In this document: piece by piece, positions 17,212-27,054 of the stretch
Numbering within the stretch: the first letter of the stretch is position 1
How the letters are laid out: every line of letters begins with the position of its first letter
Source: an uncultured Francisellaceae bacterium
GTDB taxonomy: Bacteria; Pseudomonadota; Gammaproteobacteria; UBA6186; Azoamicaceae
Direction: 5' to 3'
Assembly: GCA_945956915.1 (NCBI GenBank)
Contig: CAMFJH010000014.1
Span: 1 to 57,439, forward strand
DNA length: 57,439 nucleotides
Translations under genes and position numbers: made by a program
Notes under the pieces: generated by a model
Databases searched by the model: none
Seen by the model: only the letters and a program-made list of their open reading frames with translations
Told to the model about the DNA's origin: nothing

Positions 17212-17922
17212 CTAAATTATTTTCACCCCATAAGCCAAATAATTGACAGAGACATCTTCTTGAAGGGATGCACTGCGGCTGAAGGGGTTGTAGTGCATGC
17301 CTTGCAGATCTTTGAGGCTTAGGCCTACATTTTCTAAGCAGGTATTGAGTTCAGAAGGTTTAATAAATTGATCGTAAGTATGAGTTCCTTTGGGTAGTAA
17401 TTTTAAAAGGTATTCAGCCCCAAGGATAGCAAGTGCATAAGATTTAGGAGTGCGGTTTAGGGTAGAAAGAAACACTTGACCATTAGGTTTTAATAGAGTG
17501 CTGATGGCGTGAATAAGGGATTGGGGATCAGGCACATGTTCCAGTAGCTCCATGCAGGTAATGATGTCAAATTTTGCGGGGTGATGTTTAGCAAAATCTT
17601 CTGCGGTAGAAATATAATATTGAATAGGGTCTAAATCGGCAATTTCTTGTTGATGTTCTTGCGCGACTTTGATCAGCATAGAGGCTGCATCAATGCCGGT
17701 GACAAGAGCACCTTCTGCTTGTAAGCGTTCTGTTAAAATACCACCACCGCAACCAATATCCAATACTTGCTTATTGTCCAGTTGACAATGTTGTTTGATA
17801 AATTGAACACGCGTTGGATTCAGATCGTGTAAAGGTTTGCAGGGTCCATTTTTATCCCACCAATGTGGGGCCATGGCTTCGAACTGTTCAATTTCTAAGT
17901 CGCTTAAGTTTCCGTCTTTCAT
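17212..17922 (-). CDS. ubiG: Ubiquinone biosynthesis O-methyltransferase
   Basis: This SAM-dependent methyltransferase performs both O-methylations of ubiquinone synthesis. The N-terminus EIEQFEAMAPHWWDKNGPCKPLHDLNPTR is the family signature, with WWD and PLH-x-x-NP. Motif I is VLDIGCGGGILTERL near residue 52, and MELLEHVPDP and LSTLNRTPKS follow. The C-terminal YNPFSRS is typical. The protein is 236 aa from the ATG at 17922 (E. coli 240). A TTG at 17940 with GGGGTG four bases upstream is a possible longer start. Convergent with the LplT-Aas gene. Confidence 0.93.
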   Translation of the reverse strand: MKDGNLSDLEIEQFEAMAPHWWDKNGPCKPLHDLNPTRVQFIKQHCQLDNKQVLDIGCGGGILTERLQAEGALVTGIDAASMLIKVAQEHQQEIADLDPIQYYISTAEDFAKHHPAKFDIITCMELLEHVPDPQSLIHAISTLLKPNGQVFLSTLNRTPKSYALAILGAEYLLKLLPKGTHTYDQFIKPSELNTCLENVGLSLKDLQGMHYNPFSRSASLQEDVSVNYLAYGVKII

Positions 17923-18074
17923 TGAGCAATTGTTACACAAATCACCCCAAAAGTCTCTTAAATATGTAGGTGTTCAGCGCCAATCTTTTGTTTGGTGATA
18001 AATCAAATGCGAATGTACACATATTTTGAATGTAAAGAGATTTGGCTGGATACAGCGCGGCAGGCATCCAAGGA

Positions 18075-18557
18075 TTATGGGTTGTCTAGGACACATAAAT
18101 CATAAGTCATTTGAGCATCGGGATGACCACCAACAGCTGCTTTTTGTAACCAGTGGCGAGCCAGCAAAAGATCTTTGGGGAGTTTTTTACCTTCTAGATA
18201 AAGACAACCCACTTTATATTGAGCATTCGCATCACCTTGCAGAGCGGCTTTTTGTAGCCATTCAAAGCCGCGCTCAAATTCTTTAGGTGTGGTATAACCT
18301 TCGCACAGTATTGCGCCCAAATTAAACTGTGCCTTTTGATGCCCTTGTGCTGCTGCTTGTTCATACCAGTAAAGCGCTTGTTCTGAGTTTTGTTTTAAAG
18401 TGTCGCCGGTATGGTATTGTACAGCAAGCTTAAATTGTTCTTCGGCTTGTGTAGGGCCTTCTGCGCCAAACACCGGACGCAGACATAAAGCAATCACAAT
18501 AAAAGGCACACCAAATATCAGCATAAATAATTTAAAAGCTTGGTTAGGATTTTGCAT
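18075..18557 (-). CDS. Exported Sel1-repeat protein
   Basis: This is a 160-aa protein with an N-terminal hydrophobic signal peptide or anchor (LFMLIFGVPFIVIALCLRPVFG) and about three Sel1-like repeats. The repeats appear as ALYWYEQAAAQGHQKAQFNLG, GFEWLQKAALQGDANAQYKVG and ARHWLQKAAVGGHPDAQMTYD. Such solenoids mediate protein-protein contact in the periplasm. The ATG at 18557 is adjacent to the argS stop (18559), so it may be co-transcribed with argS. Function is unknown; a much larger Sel1 lipoprotein lies at 39928. Confidence 0.85.
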   Translation of the reverse strand: MQNPNQAFKLFMLIFGVPFIVIALCLRPVFGAEGPTQAEEQFKLAVQYHTGDTLKQNSEQALYWYEQAAAQGHQKAQFNLGAILCEGYTTPKEFERGFEWLQKAALQGDANAQYKVGCLYLEGKKLPKDLLLARHWLQKAAVGGHPDAQMTYDLCVLDNP

Positions 18558-18558
18558 A

Positions 18559-20325
18559 TTACATTCGCTCCAATGGTTTTAGTCCCAGTAACAATAATCC
18601 TTGATACATGACATCCGATACCGCTTTGCAAAGCAGTAAACGAGAGTTTTGTTCTTGTGTTCCTTCAACTCGGCAGTGGTGGAAAAAAAGATGAAATTTT
18701 TCAGCCAAATTAAACAAGTAATCGGTTAATCGGCTGGGTAACAATTCTTGAATGGTTTTTTCAAGAACCTCGCTAAATGCTAATGTTTGTAAGCCTAAGG
18801 CAATTTCGCTAGCTTCGATTAATCGTATTTGTTCCCCAGATTGCAATAAAGCAGGCATGTCGACTTGTGTTTTTCGTTGCAAGCTTTGAATGCGCACATA
18901 AGCGTATGAAATAAAGGCAGCTGTGTTGCCTTCAAATTTTAGCATTTTTTCATAACTGAACACATAATCGCTAACACGATTGCAAGATAAATCTGCATAT
19001 TTAATAGCATTGATGCCTAAGATTTGCGCAGAAGCGCAAATGCTTTCTTTATCACGAGGATTATCTGCATATTGATCGCGTTCAATGAGTAGGTCTTGTG
19101 ATTGTTGAACTGCGACATCCAGTAAATCCATGAGCTTTTCAGTGTCTCCGGATCGGGTTTTAAATTTTTTGCCATCAGGGCCTAAGACCATACCAAAAGG
19201 AACATGATCAATTTGGATTTTGGAGGGAGAATAATAGCCTGCTTTTTCACAGACTTTAAAGATCATCTCAAAATGTTGTGCTTGTCCTGCGTCGGTAACG
19301 TAAATCAACCAATCGGCTTTTTCTTCTTCAACGCGATGCTTAAGTGAAGCAATATCCGTGGTGGCGTAATTGTATCCACCATCGGATTTTTTAACGATAA
19401 GCGGCAAAGCTTCGCCTTCTCTGTTGGTATACCCTTCTAAATAAACACATTGGGCGCCCTCTGAAATGCTTAATAATTTTTTCTTGTCTAATTCATCAAT
19501 GATTTGTGAAAGATGAGGGTTGTAAAAAGATTCTCCACGTTCTGTTAATTGTTGAATATCTAGGCAATCGTAAATGGCTTGATAAGAAAGCCTGGACATT
19601 TCACAAATACCTTCCCAGATCTCTAAGGATTGAGCATCGCCTCTTTGGAGGGCAATCACTTCCTGTTGGGCGGTTTTTTTGAAATCAGGATCCGCATCAA
19701 AACGTTGTTTAGAAGCTTTGTACCATTTAACGAGTTCAGTTAAGGGAGCATCGATACTTTTGTGTTCTGCTTTAATGTAAGCAATCAGCATACCAAATTG
19801 GGTACCCCAGTCACCCACATGATTTAAGCCCAAAACAGTATGTCCTGCGTATCGAAGTATCCTGGCAAGACAGTCGCCAATGACGGTGGAGCGCAAATGT
19901 CCTACATGCATTTCTTTGGCTATGTTGGGAGAAGAGTAATCGATAACGATTTTTAAGGGCTTAGAGGCCTGTGCAAATCCTAGACGTGGATCATGAAGTT
20001 GTTTGTTTAGTTCGATAGATAAATATTTAGGGTTAAGCCAGAAATTAATAAATCCAGGCCCTGCGATAGAAATTTGGCTAAAAAGTGCAGGTGTTTGGTC
20101 TAGAGAAAGTTTTTCTAAAACCGTTTTGAGTTTTTCTGCAATGGCTCTGGGATTTTGATTCAAAATTTTAGTTAGTTTCATGGCGCTATTGCATTGATAG
20201 TGACCATATTGTTCTTGGGTGGATTCGGTGATGGCTATTAAATCAGGCGAGATTGCAGTCGAGTCTGGGAAGGCTTCGCCTAGCCCTTTCTTGCATAACC
20301 TTTTGATTAAATTAGTAAAATCCAT
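18559..20325 (-). CDS. argS: Arginyl-tRNA synthetase
   Basis: This class I synthetase charges tRNA-Arg. The 588 aa include the N-terminal Add1 domain and HVGHLRSTVIGD, the HIGH signature, near residue 140. In place of KMSKS the sequence KKFKTRSGD appears, as is normal for many ArgS enzymes. The C-terminal DALR anticodon-binding domain includes YAYVRIQSL and ends with HHCRVEG and LLLLGLKPLERM. The ATG at 20325 follows GGAGTTAATTA on the coding strand. It is divergent from gyrA. Confidence 0.97.
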   Translation of the reverse strand: MDFTNLIKRLCKKGLGEAFPDSTAISPDLIAITESTQEQYGHYQCNSAMKLTKILNQNPRAIAEKLKTVLEKLSLDQTPALFSQISIAGPGFINFWLNPKYLSIELNKQLHDPRLGFAQASKPLKIVIDYSSPNIAKEMHVGHLRSTVIGDCLARILRYAGHTVLGLNHVGDWGTQFGMLIAYIKAEHKSIDAPLTELVKWYKASKQRFDADPDFKKTAQQEVIALQRGDAQSLEIWEGICEMSRLSYQAIYDCLDIQQLTERGESFYNPHLSQIIDELDKKKLLSISEGAQCVYLEGYTNREGEALPLIVKKSDGGYNYATTDIASLKHRVEEEKADWLIYVTDAGQAQHFEMIFKVCEKAGYYSPSKIQIDHVPFGMVLGPDGKKFKTRSGDTEKLMDLLDVAVQQSQDLLIERDQYADNPRDKESICASAQILGINAIKYADLSCNRVSDYVFSYEKMLKFEGNTAAFISYAYVRIQSLQRKTQVDMPALLQSGEQIRLIEASEIALGLQTLAFSEVLEKTIQELLPSRLTDYLFNLAEKFHLFFHHCRVEGTQEQNSRLLLCKAVSDVMYQGLLLLGLKPLERM

Positions 20326-20399
20326 TAATTAACTCCTGCGTCTGCTGGCATAAAATAATATAAGTTAGAAAGCTATGATACCTGAATAGTCTTAATTTT

Positions 20400-20416
20400 G
20401 TCAAGAGGCCCTTGAC
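20400..20416 (+). repeat. Short inverted repeat between argS and gyrA
   Basis: GTCAAG at 20400-20405 and CTTGAC at 20411-20416 form a perfect six-base inverted repeat around AGGCC. It lies 75 bases upstream of argS on its coding strand and 119 bases upstream of gyrA. It could be a regulator site for either gene. No poly-T follows, so it is not a terminator. Confidence 0.4.
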
Positions 20417-20448
20417 CTTAAAAGCCTAGGCATTTAAACAAAGTTAAA

Positions 20449-20478
20449 GAGACAATAGCCCTGAATCTATGGTATCAT
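20449..20478 (+). promoter_or_regulatory. Candidate gyrA promoter
   Basis: GAGACA at 20449-20454 (four of six match TTGACA) is separated by 18 bases from TATCAT at 20473-20478 (five of six match TATAAT). The gyrA ATG lies 57 bases further on. The match is reasonable but unproven. Confidence 0.4.
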
Positions 20479-20534
20479 TTGAGGGTCTATATTGACTATG
20501 TTGTGTTTATTGTGTGCTGATATCAGGAGTTTGT

Positions 20535-23129
20535 ATGGCCGAGATTGCCAAAGAAATTACCCCCGTTAATATTGAAATGGAATTAAAACAATCGTATTTA
20601 GATTATGCCATGAGTATTATCGTGGGCCGTGCATTGCCCGATGCCCGAGATGGGCTAAAACCTGTTCATAGGCGTGTGCTCTATGCCATGAGCGAATTGG
20701 GGAATGAATGGAATAAAGCCTATAAAAAATCCGCTAGAGTTGTGGGCGATGTGATTGGTAAATACCATCCTCATGGCGAATCTGCAGTTTACGACAGCTT
20801 AGTGCGTATGGCTCAACCTTTTTCGATGCGATACATGCTGATTGATGGGCAAGGAAACTTTGGCTCTGTGGATGGCGATCCACCGGCAGCCATGCGATAC
20901 ACAGAAGTGCGAATGGCTAAGATTGCTGCGCATTTATTAAACGATTTGGATAAAGATACTGTTGATTTCTACCCCAATTACGATGAATCTGAGATTCAAC
21001 CAGCTGTGTTACCTGCAAGAATTCCCAATTTATTGGTAAATGGCGGTTCGGGTATTGCTGTGGGTATGGCGACGAATATACCGCCTCATAATTTAGCCGA
21101 AGTGATAGATGCTTGTTTAGCTTTTATTGAAAATGAAGAGATTAGCATTGATGGCTTAATGAAATTTATTCCAGGTCCTGATTTTCCCACCGCAGGTATT
21201 ATCAATGGTCGTGCAGGTATCGTTGAAGGATACCGAACAGGGCGTGGCCGTATTTATGTGCGTGCAAGAACGCGTATCGAAATCGATGAAAAAACCTCCA
21301 AAGAATCGATTATCATTGAAGAATTACCTTACCAAGTGAATAAGGCTCGTTTGATAGAAAAAATTGCCGAGCTTGTGAAAGAAAAAAAATTAGAAGGCAT
21401 TACTGCGCTAAGAGATGAATCCGATAAAGACGGTATGCGAGTTGTGATAGAGCTGCGCAGAGGTGATTCTGCAGAAGTCATGATCAATAATTTATATTCT
21501 CAAACCCAGTTACAAGTGGTATTTGGGATTAACATGGTTGCTTTAATCGATGGACAACCGCGCACTTTAAATTTAAAAGAATTAATCGATTGTTTTGTTA
21601 AACACCGAAGACAAGTTGTTTCTAGGCGTACTGCTTTTGAATTACGTAAATCCCGCGATCGTGCGCATGTATTAGAAGGTTTGGGTGTAGCATTGGCAAA
21701 TATTGATCCCGTGATTGCTTTAATTAAGGCATCGCCCAATCCTGCCGAAGCCAAAGAAGGATTGATGGGTAAGCTATGGGCGTCTGGAATTGTGGCAGAT
21801 ATGTTAAACCGCGCAGGTTCTGATATTTGTAGACCTGATAATTTAGATACGGTTTTTGGATTACAATCTTCAGGCTATCGATTGTCCCCTGTACAAGCAC
21901 AAGCGATATTGGATTTACGATTACATCGTTTAACAGGTTTAGAACAAGATAAAATTATTGAAGAATACAAAGCGATTATTGTGGTTATTCAAGATTTGCT
22001 GGACATTTTAGGCTCCCATGCACGTTTGATGGAAGTTATTCGGGATGAGCTGATTGACATCAAGCAAGAATTTGGTGATAAACGTCGTACTGAAATTTTA
22101 TCGCATTATTCAGATTTATCGACCGAAGACTTAATTACTGAAGAAGATAGGGTCGTAACTTTATCTTTTGGCGGTTATGTAAAAGCACAGCCATTGACCA
22201 GTTATCAGGCACAACGTAGAGGTGGCAAGGGCAAGGCTGCTACCAAAGTGAAGGAAGAGGATACGGTTGATAAATTAGTCATTGCTAACACACATGATAC
22301 TTTATTGTGTTTCTCAAGCGTTGGAAAAGTGTATTGGATGAAGGTATATGATATTCCTGTTGCAGGACGTACTTCTCAAGGCCGTCCTATTGTGAATTTA
22401 TTGCCATTACAAGCCAATGAACGCATCAGTGCTGTGTTGCCTATTCGAGAATATGAAGAAAATAAAATGGTCTTTATGGCGACTCAAAACGGAACTGTTA
22501 AAAAAGTTGCGCTAACAGACTTTATGCGACCCCGCACCACCGGTATTATTGCGCTAGATTTGGAAGAAGGGGATGCCTTGGTGGGGGTTGATATTACTGA
22601 TGGTACACACGATGTTATGCTATTTACCAATACGGGGAAAGCCGTTCGTTTTGCCGAAACCGATGTTCGGACCATGGGGCGTTCTGCCAAAGGGGTTAGA
22701 GGTGTAAAATTAAAGCACAATCAAAAAATGATTTCTTTGATTGTGCTTCAACCTGAAGGTACTATTTTAACCGTGACTGAAAATGGATTTGGCAAACGCA
22801 CTGAAGTAAGCGAGTTTGCAGCGCATGGGCGTGGCGGACAAGGCGTTATTGCTATTCAGACTTCTGAACGTAATGGGAAAGTTGTCGGTGCGGTTCAAGT
22901 CTTAGAAAATGATGAGTTGATGTTAATTACTAACAAAGGTACTTTAGTCCGTACACGTGTGAGTGAAGTATCCATCGTAGGACGTAATACCCAAGGTGTA
23001 AAACTGATTCAACTCTCCGAAGATGAATCATTGGTTAGCGTTCAACGTATAGAAGAAATAGAAAGTGGAGAAGAAGGTGAAAATATCGATATCGCACCGG
23101 AATCCACGGAACCAGAGGGAGAGATTTAA
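20535..23129 (+). CDS. gyrA: DNA gyrase subunit A
   Basis: This is the breakage-reunion subunit of DNA gyrase. The ATG at 20535 has AGGAG at 20525-20529, giving 864 aa, and numbering then matches E. coli exactly. The catalytic tyrosine is Y122 in [10 protein letters not shown]. The quinolone region [13 protein letters not shown] keeps S83 and D87 (Glu at 82 instead of Asp), which suggests no classical resistance change. QRRGGKG near residue 560, the GyrA box, shows that this is gyrase rather than ParC, and the C-terminal beta-pinwheel repeats and an acidic tail follow. The stop abuts the tolQ start with no gap. Confidence 0.98.
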   Translation: MAEIAKEITPVNIEMELKQSYLDYAMSIIVGRALPDARDGLKPVHRRVLYAMSELGNEWNKAYKKSARVVGDVIGKYHPHGESAVYDSLVRMAQPFSMRYMLIDGQGNFGSVDGDPPAAMRYTEVRMAKIAAHLLNDLDKDTVDFYPNYDESEIQPAVLPARIPNLLVNGGSGIAVGMATNIPPHNLAEVIDACLAFIENEEISIDGLMKFIPGPDFPTAGIINGRAGIVEGYRTGRGRIYVRARTRIEIDEKTSKESIIIEELPYQVNKARLIEKIAELVKEKKLEGITALRDESDKDGMRVVIELRRGDSAEVMINNLYSQTQLQVVFGINMVALIDGQPRTLNLKELIDCFVKHRRQVVSRRTAFELRKSRDRAHVLEGLGVALANIDPVIALIKASPNPAEAKEGLMGKLWASGIVADMLNRAGSDICRPDNLDTVFGLQSSGYRLSPVQAQAILDLRLHRLTGLEQDKIIEEYKAIIVVIQDLLDILGSHARLMEVIRDELIDIKQEFGDKRRTEILSHYSDLSTEDLITEEDRVVTLSFGGYVKAQPLTSYQAQRRGGKGKAATKVKEEDTVDKLVIANTHDTLLCFSSVGKVYWMKVYDIPVAGRTSQGRPIVNLLPLQANERISAVLPIREYEENKMVFMATQNGTVKKVALTDFMRPRTTGIIALDLEEGDALVGVDITDGTHDVMLFTNTGKAVRFAETDVRTMGRSAKGVRGVKLKHNQKMISLIVLQPEGTILTVTENGFGKRTEVSEFAAHGRGGQGVIAIQTSERNGKVVGAVQVLENDELMLITNKGTLVRTRVSEVSIVGRNTQGVKLIQLSEDESLVSVQRIEEIESGEEGENIDIAPESTEPEGEI

Positions 23130-23852
23130 GTGACTACCGATCAATCTTTTATCAGTTTGTTTACCAATGCCAGTTTATTAGTAAAAATGGTAATGGGCTT
23201 GCTCTTAGCGGCTTCCATCGTCTCCTGGACATTGATTTATCAACGTTGGCAAATTTTTAAACGTGCTTTGAAAGGCTTTGATGATTTTGAAAATACGTTT
23301 TGGTCTGGCATCGACCTTAGCAAATTGTATCAGCGTGTTTCAGGGCAACGTGCTGAAGTGCATGGTACTGAAAATATTTTCTTATCCGGTTTTAAAGAAT
23401 TTATTCGCTTAAGAAAACAACCAACCATCCAAGCCCCCGCGGTGATGGAAGGTGCCCAACGTGCCATGCGTGTGGCCATGTCAAGAGAAGTAGAACGTTT
23501 AGAAACGCATTTACCCTTTTTAGCAACCGTTGGTTCTGTGAGTCCTTATGTCGGTCTATTCGGCACGGTATGGGGAATTATGAGTTCTTTACGAGCTTTA
23601 GGCTCGGTGCAACAGGCGACTTTATCTATGGTAGCCCCTGGGATTTCAGAAGCTTTGGTGGCAACAGCCATGGGCTTGTTTGCAGCTATCCCTGCAGTGA
23701 TTGCTTATAATCGTTATTCTAATCGCTTACAATCTTTATCAAATCGATATGATATGTTTTTAGAAGAGTTTACTAGCATTTTACATAGGCAAGCCCATAT
23801 GCCTATCGTTCAACCTGCCCAATCCACTGTAGAAGACAGCGTATTTGAGTAA
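23130..23852 (+). CDS. tolQ: TolQ, inner-membrane proton-channel subunit of Tol-Pal
   Basis: This is the MotA/ExbB-family motor protein that uses the proton gradient to drive TolA for outer-membrane constriction. The GTG at 23130 follows gyrA's TAA directly, with the purine-rich GGAGAG at the end of gyrA as ribosome site. It has 240 aa with three membrane helices: [21 protein letters not shown] near the start, then [23 protein letters not shown], and [20 protein letters not shown]. The last two carry the conserved GTVWG and Pro/Ala pattern of the channel. First gene of tolQRAB-pal-cpoB. Confidence 0.96.
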   Translation: MTTDQSFISLFTNASLLVKMVMGLLLAASIVSWTLIYQRWQIFKRALKGFDDFENTFWSGIDLSKLYQRVSGQRAEVHGTENIFLSGFKEFIRLRKQPTIQAPAVMEGAQRAMRVAMSREVERLETHLPFLATVGSVSPYVGLFGTVWGIMSSLRALGSVQQATLSMVAPGISEALVATAMGLFAAIPAVIAYNRYSNRLQSLSNRYDMFLEEFTSILHRQAHMPIVQPAQSTVEDSVFE

Positions 23853-23858
23853 GTTATT

Positions 23859-24290
23859 ATGAATCTAAGCAAAAAAAATCGTTTTCAAAGACGCCCTATG
23901 GCAGAAATTAATATTGTGCCTTATGTGGATGTCATGTTGGTTTTATTGGTTATTTTTATGATAACGGTGCCTGTGTTAACGCAAGGCGTGCATATTGAGT
24001 TGCCTCAAGCAAGCTCAGAACCCTTACCCCATGACGAAAAACCACCTTTGGTAGTATCGGTCAATGAATCGGGTAGCCTGTTTTTAGATTCTGATAAGAA
24101 CCCTGTAGAACCCAACGATTTGGCTGTTAAAATTCGTGCGGCATTACAAGTGGATCCTAAACGTTCTGTTTTGGTAAAAGGTGATAAAAACGTAGAATAT
24201 GGTCGGGTAATGGGGGCTATGGTTTTGCTTAAACAAGCGGGTGTTACTAAAGTAGGATTAATGACTCAACATTATGAATCCAAGAGTTAA
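23859..24290 (+). CDS. tolR: TolR, inner-membrane Tol-Pal subunit
   Basis: This ExbD-family protein pairs with TolQ to form the proton channel. The 143 aa begin with a basic cytoplasmic tail. A single membrane helix (INIVPYVDVMLVLLVIFMIT) follows with the essential Asp (D24), then a periplasmic domain with SSEPLPH, VSVNESGSLFLD and the ending VLVKGDKNVEYGRVMGAMVLLKQAG. The start lies six bases after tolQ. All features are standard. Confidence 0.96.
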   Translation: MNLSKKNRFQRRPMAEINIVPYVDVMLVLLVIFMITVPVLTQGVHIELPQASSEPLPHDEKPPLVVSVNESGSLFLDSDKNPVEPNDLAVKIRAALQVDPKRSVLVKGDKNVEYGRVMGAMVLLKQAGVTKVGLMTQHYESKS

Positions 24291-24294
24291 GATC

Positions 24295-25200
24295 ATGTTA
24301 AGTTTTAAAACAATACAACAAGAATATGGTATAGGGTTTATCGTTTCCTTAGGCTTGCATTTATTAATAGGCAGTTTTTTGATCTTAAGTATTCAGCAAG
24401 GCGTCTCGAATGAGGTCTTGGCTAAGCAAAAAGGGGATATCGTACAAGCGGTTATCATCGATGAAAATCGCGTGGTTGCAGAAGTGCAACGCATTAAAAT
24501 AGAACAGCAGCATCAAAAAACAGCTGCAGAAACAGAAGTTGCAAAGGCCCAAGAAGCACGTAAAATTCGAGAACAAGAGCAAGCCAAACTGGATAAATTA
24601 AAACAGGATATTGCTCAGGCAAAAGCACATGAAACCGAACGGTTGGCTGAAATCAAGCTTGCCAAAGAAAAAGAGAAAAAACAATTAGAATCTTTGCGTC
24701 AAGAAAAAGAGAAAGAAAAAAAACGATTGGCTGCATTAGACGAAGAAAGGCAAGCCGAACAAGATCGTGTTAATCAAGTACGTGCGCAGCGTGAAAAAGA
24801 AGAAAAAAGAAAAGACGATTTAAAAAAGCAAGCAGAGGCTAAATTAAAGCAAGAAGAAGCCACGCGCGAAGCAGGGCTGAAAGCTGCGGCTATAGCAGCT
24901 GAAAACAGAAGTCGAGTGATGAGAGAAGCCGAACGTATTTTAGGGGAATGGAAAATCAGCGTGCGTAATAATAAAAGAGAAACTCTGGAATTAGCCCCAG
25001 AATTATCCTGCACCTTATCAATTGCGCTCTTGCCCGATGGTAGTTTCCAGGAAGTAAGCGTTGTAGAAAGCAGTGGTAATCCGGTGTTTGATGATTCGGT
25101 CGTACATGCTATTTATAAAACGCCCGTGTCTATGCCAGAAGATGTAGCTGTTAGAGAAGAGTTAAAACACTTCACATTGCGCTATACCAATATAGAATAG
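24295..25200 (+). CDS. tolA: TolA, transperiplasmic Tol-Pal protein
   Basis: TolA links the TolQR motor to TolB-Pal. From the ATG at 24295 the protein has 301 aa. A membrane anchor (YGIGFIVSLGLHLLIGSFLILSI) is followed by a long Lys/Glu/Ala/Gln coiled coil (about residues 60-210). The C-terminal TonB-like domain contains a conserved Cys (ELSCTLSIALLPDGSFQEVSVVESSG). The ATG at 24274 inside tolR is possible, but the AAGAG at 24281-24285 favours the later start. Confidence 0.94.
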   Translation: MLSFKTIQQEYGIGFIVSLGLHLLIGSFLILSIQQGVSNEVLAKQKGDIVQAVIIDENRVVAEVQRIKIEQQHQKTAAETEVAKAQEARKIREQEQAKLDKLKQDIAQAKAHETERLAEIKLAKEKEKKQLESLRQEKEKEKKRLAALDEERQAEQDRVNQVRAQREKEEKRKDDLKKQAEAKLKQEEATREAGLKAAAIAAENRSRVMREAERILGEWKISVRNNKRETLELAPELSCTLSIALLPDGSFQEVSVVESSGNPVFDDSVVHAIYKTPVSMPEDVAVREELKHFTLRYTNIE

Positions 25201-25224
25201 CCAAAATAATAGGAGAGTGGGAAA

Positions 25225-26475
25225 ATGAACTTGAAAACCATCATATCTTGTTTGATTTTATCTTTAGGTCTACACCAAACAGCACATGCGCGCTTGCATG
25301 TAGAAATTTCAGGAGGCAGTGCCAGCGGGATACCGATTGCAATTAGTGCTTTTGGTATTGAAGGTTCTGAAATTTCAGATATTATTAAAGCCGATTTAAA
25401 AACCAGTGGTTTGTTTAAACCTCAATCTGAAACTTCTGGTGCAGATGAGATTGTGAATGGGCGTGTAGAAAAAACCAACAATGGTTATAAAGTGAGTTTT
25501 GAATTAATCGATGCTATCAAACAGCAAGCGGGTGCTTCGGGTACTTCTTTATTGTCTATGCATTTTGATCACGTACAAGCACATGAATCCAGAGCCCTAG
25601 CCCATCATATCAGTGATCGCATTTTTGAAAAATTAATTGGCGTTCGAGGCATTTTTTCAACGCGCATTGCTTATGTGTCTGTTTCCCAGGGGTCTAAAGG
25701 TTCGGTTCAAACCATCGAAGTGGCAGATTATGATGGTTATAATCCTAAGGCTTTATATCGTAGCCAATCGCCTTTATTATCCCCTAGCTGGTCACCCGAT
25801 GGAAAGAAAATTGCTTTTGTTTCCTATGAAAAAGAGCGCCAAGGAATTAATGTTGTGGATGTTTCAACAGGGCGTATAGAGCGGGTCTCACAATACCCAG
25901 GCATTAACAGTGCCCCTGCCTGGTCACCCGATGGTCGTACTTTAGCTTTGGTGCTTTCCAAAGATGGGGGGCCTAAAATTTATACTTTGAATTTGGATTC
26001 TCGACAATTGACCAAGCTTACCAGTGGTTCAGGTGCCGATACAGAACCCACCTGGTCTGCTGATGGACGTTCTATAGTCTTTACTTCCGATCGTGGAGGT
26101 AAGCCACAAATTTACAGAGTGGCTTTAGGGGGAGGCAGTGTTGATCGTTTAACCTTTAGGGGTAATTATAACAGTACGCCAACCTTAACCCCGGATAATA
26201 AAAATGTAGTTACTTTGCATCGAGATGAAGAAGGTTTATTCAGTATTGCTGTACATTCTTTACAATCGGGTGCCGTACGAGTGCTAACCCAATCGAGTTT
26301 AAATGAATCCCCTCGATTGGCTCCAAATGGTATGATGGTCATCTATAGTGCCCTAGACAGCGGAAGAAGGGTATTGGGAGCCGTGACTTTGGATGGACGA
26401 CTTAAAATTCGTTTGCCGGCTCAAGAAGGCGATGTAAAGGAACCCGCATGGTCTTCATTTGTGGCTACGAAATAA
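25225..26475 (+). CDS. tolB: TolB, periplasmic beta-propeller of Tol-Pal
   Basis: This is a soluble periplasmic protein that binds Pal and TolA. A signal peptide (residues 1-22, ending AHA) is followed by an N-terminal alpha/beta domain (to about 165). A six-bladed WD40-like propeller then repeats the W-S-P/A-D-G-x motif: [51 protein letters not shown]. It is 416 aa long, close to E. coli (430). TAGGAGAG lies a few bases before the ATG. Confidence 0.96.
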   Translation: MNLKTIISCLILSLGLHQTAHARLHVEISGGSASGIPIAISAFGIEGSEISDIIKADLKTSGLFKPQSETSGADEIVNGRVEKTNNGYKVSFELIDAIKQQAGASGTSLLSMHFDHVQAHESRALAHHISDRIFEKLIGVRGIFSTRIAYVSVSQGSKGSVQTIEVADYDGYNPKALYRSQSPLLSPSWSPDGKKIAFVSYEKERQGINVVDVSTGRIERVSQYPGINSAPAWSPDGRTLALVLSKDGGPKIYTLNLDSRQLTKLTSGSGADTEPTWSADGRSIVFTSDRGGKPQIYRVALGGGSVDRLTFRGNYNSTPTLTPDNKNVVTLHRDEEGLFSIAVHSLQSGAVRVLTQSSLNESPRLAPNGMMVIYSALDSGRRVLGAVTLDGRLKIRLPAQEGDVKEPAWSSFVATK

Positions 26476-26510
26476 TTGATTTAAAATTGAGTAAAAGTAG
26501 GAGAAAATAA

Positions 26511-27032
26511 ATGTCTATTAAAAACGTTATGAACATTGCCTTAAAGACTTTGGTAACGGTTAGTTTAGTGTTGGGTGCTGTGGGTTGTGCTAAAAAAGGA
26601 CAATCGGGGGCAGCCGATGGTATGGGAGGTTCTGGGATTGGTGATTCCATGCGTTTTTATGGGGCAGAAGTCACTGCCGAACAAAAAAGAGCCTGGCTTG
26701 CTCAAAACACCTATCTTTTTGGTTACGATAGATTTGATTTGAATGACGAAGATATGATGTCTGTATACGCACATGCTGAAAAATTGATCTGTCACCCTAA
26801 AAAACAAATACGGGTAGAAGGTCATACCGATGAGCGCGGTAGCCGTGAATACAATATTGCCTTAGGTGAACGTCGCGCAAAAGCGGTTGCGAATATCTTG
26901 ATGTTGAAGGGTGTGCCTCAACATCAAATCAGTATCGTGAGTTATGGTAAGGAAAAACCTGTAGCCATGGGGCATGATGAATCTTCTTGGGGTCAAAATC
27001 GTCGTGCTGTAATTATCTATGAAATGGAATAG
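26511..27032 (+). CDS. pal: Pal, peptidoglycan-associated lipoprotein
   Basis: This outer-membrane lipoprotein anchors the envelope to peptidoglycan. The signal peptide ends in the lipobox VLGAVGC with the lipidated cysteine at residue 26. A Gly-rich linker leads to the OmpA-like domain, containing FGYDRFDLNDEDM, VEGHTDERGSREYN and LGERRAKAV with the Asp/Arg residues that bind meso-diaminopimelate. The 173-aa length is normal. A good TAGGAG lies upstream. It is the fifth gene of the tol operon. Confidence 0.97.
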   Translation: MSIKNVMNIALKTLVTVSLVLGAVGCAKKGQSGAADGMGGSGIGDSMRFYGAEVTAEQKRAWLAQNTYLFGYDRFDLNDEDMMSVYAHAEKLICHPKKQIRVEGHTDERGSREYNIALGERRAKAVANILMLKGVPQHQISIVSYGKEKPVAMGHDESSWGQNRRAVIIYEME

Positions 27033-27054
27033 GCTAGACAAAAAGGAGTGATGA

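Noticed and set aside
18026..18286. Plus-strand open frame antisense to the Sel1 gene
   Set aside because: It reads backwards through the Sel1 repeats, which are clearly coding on the minus strand, and shows no domain.
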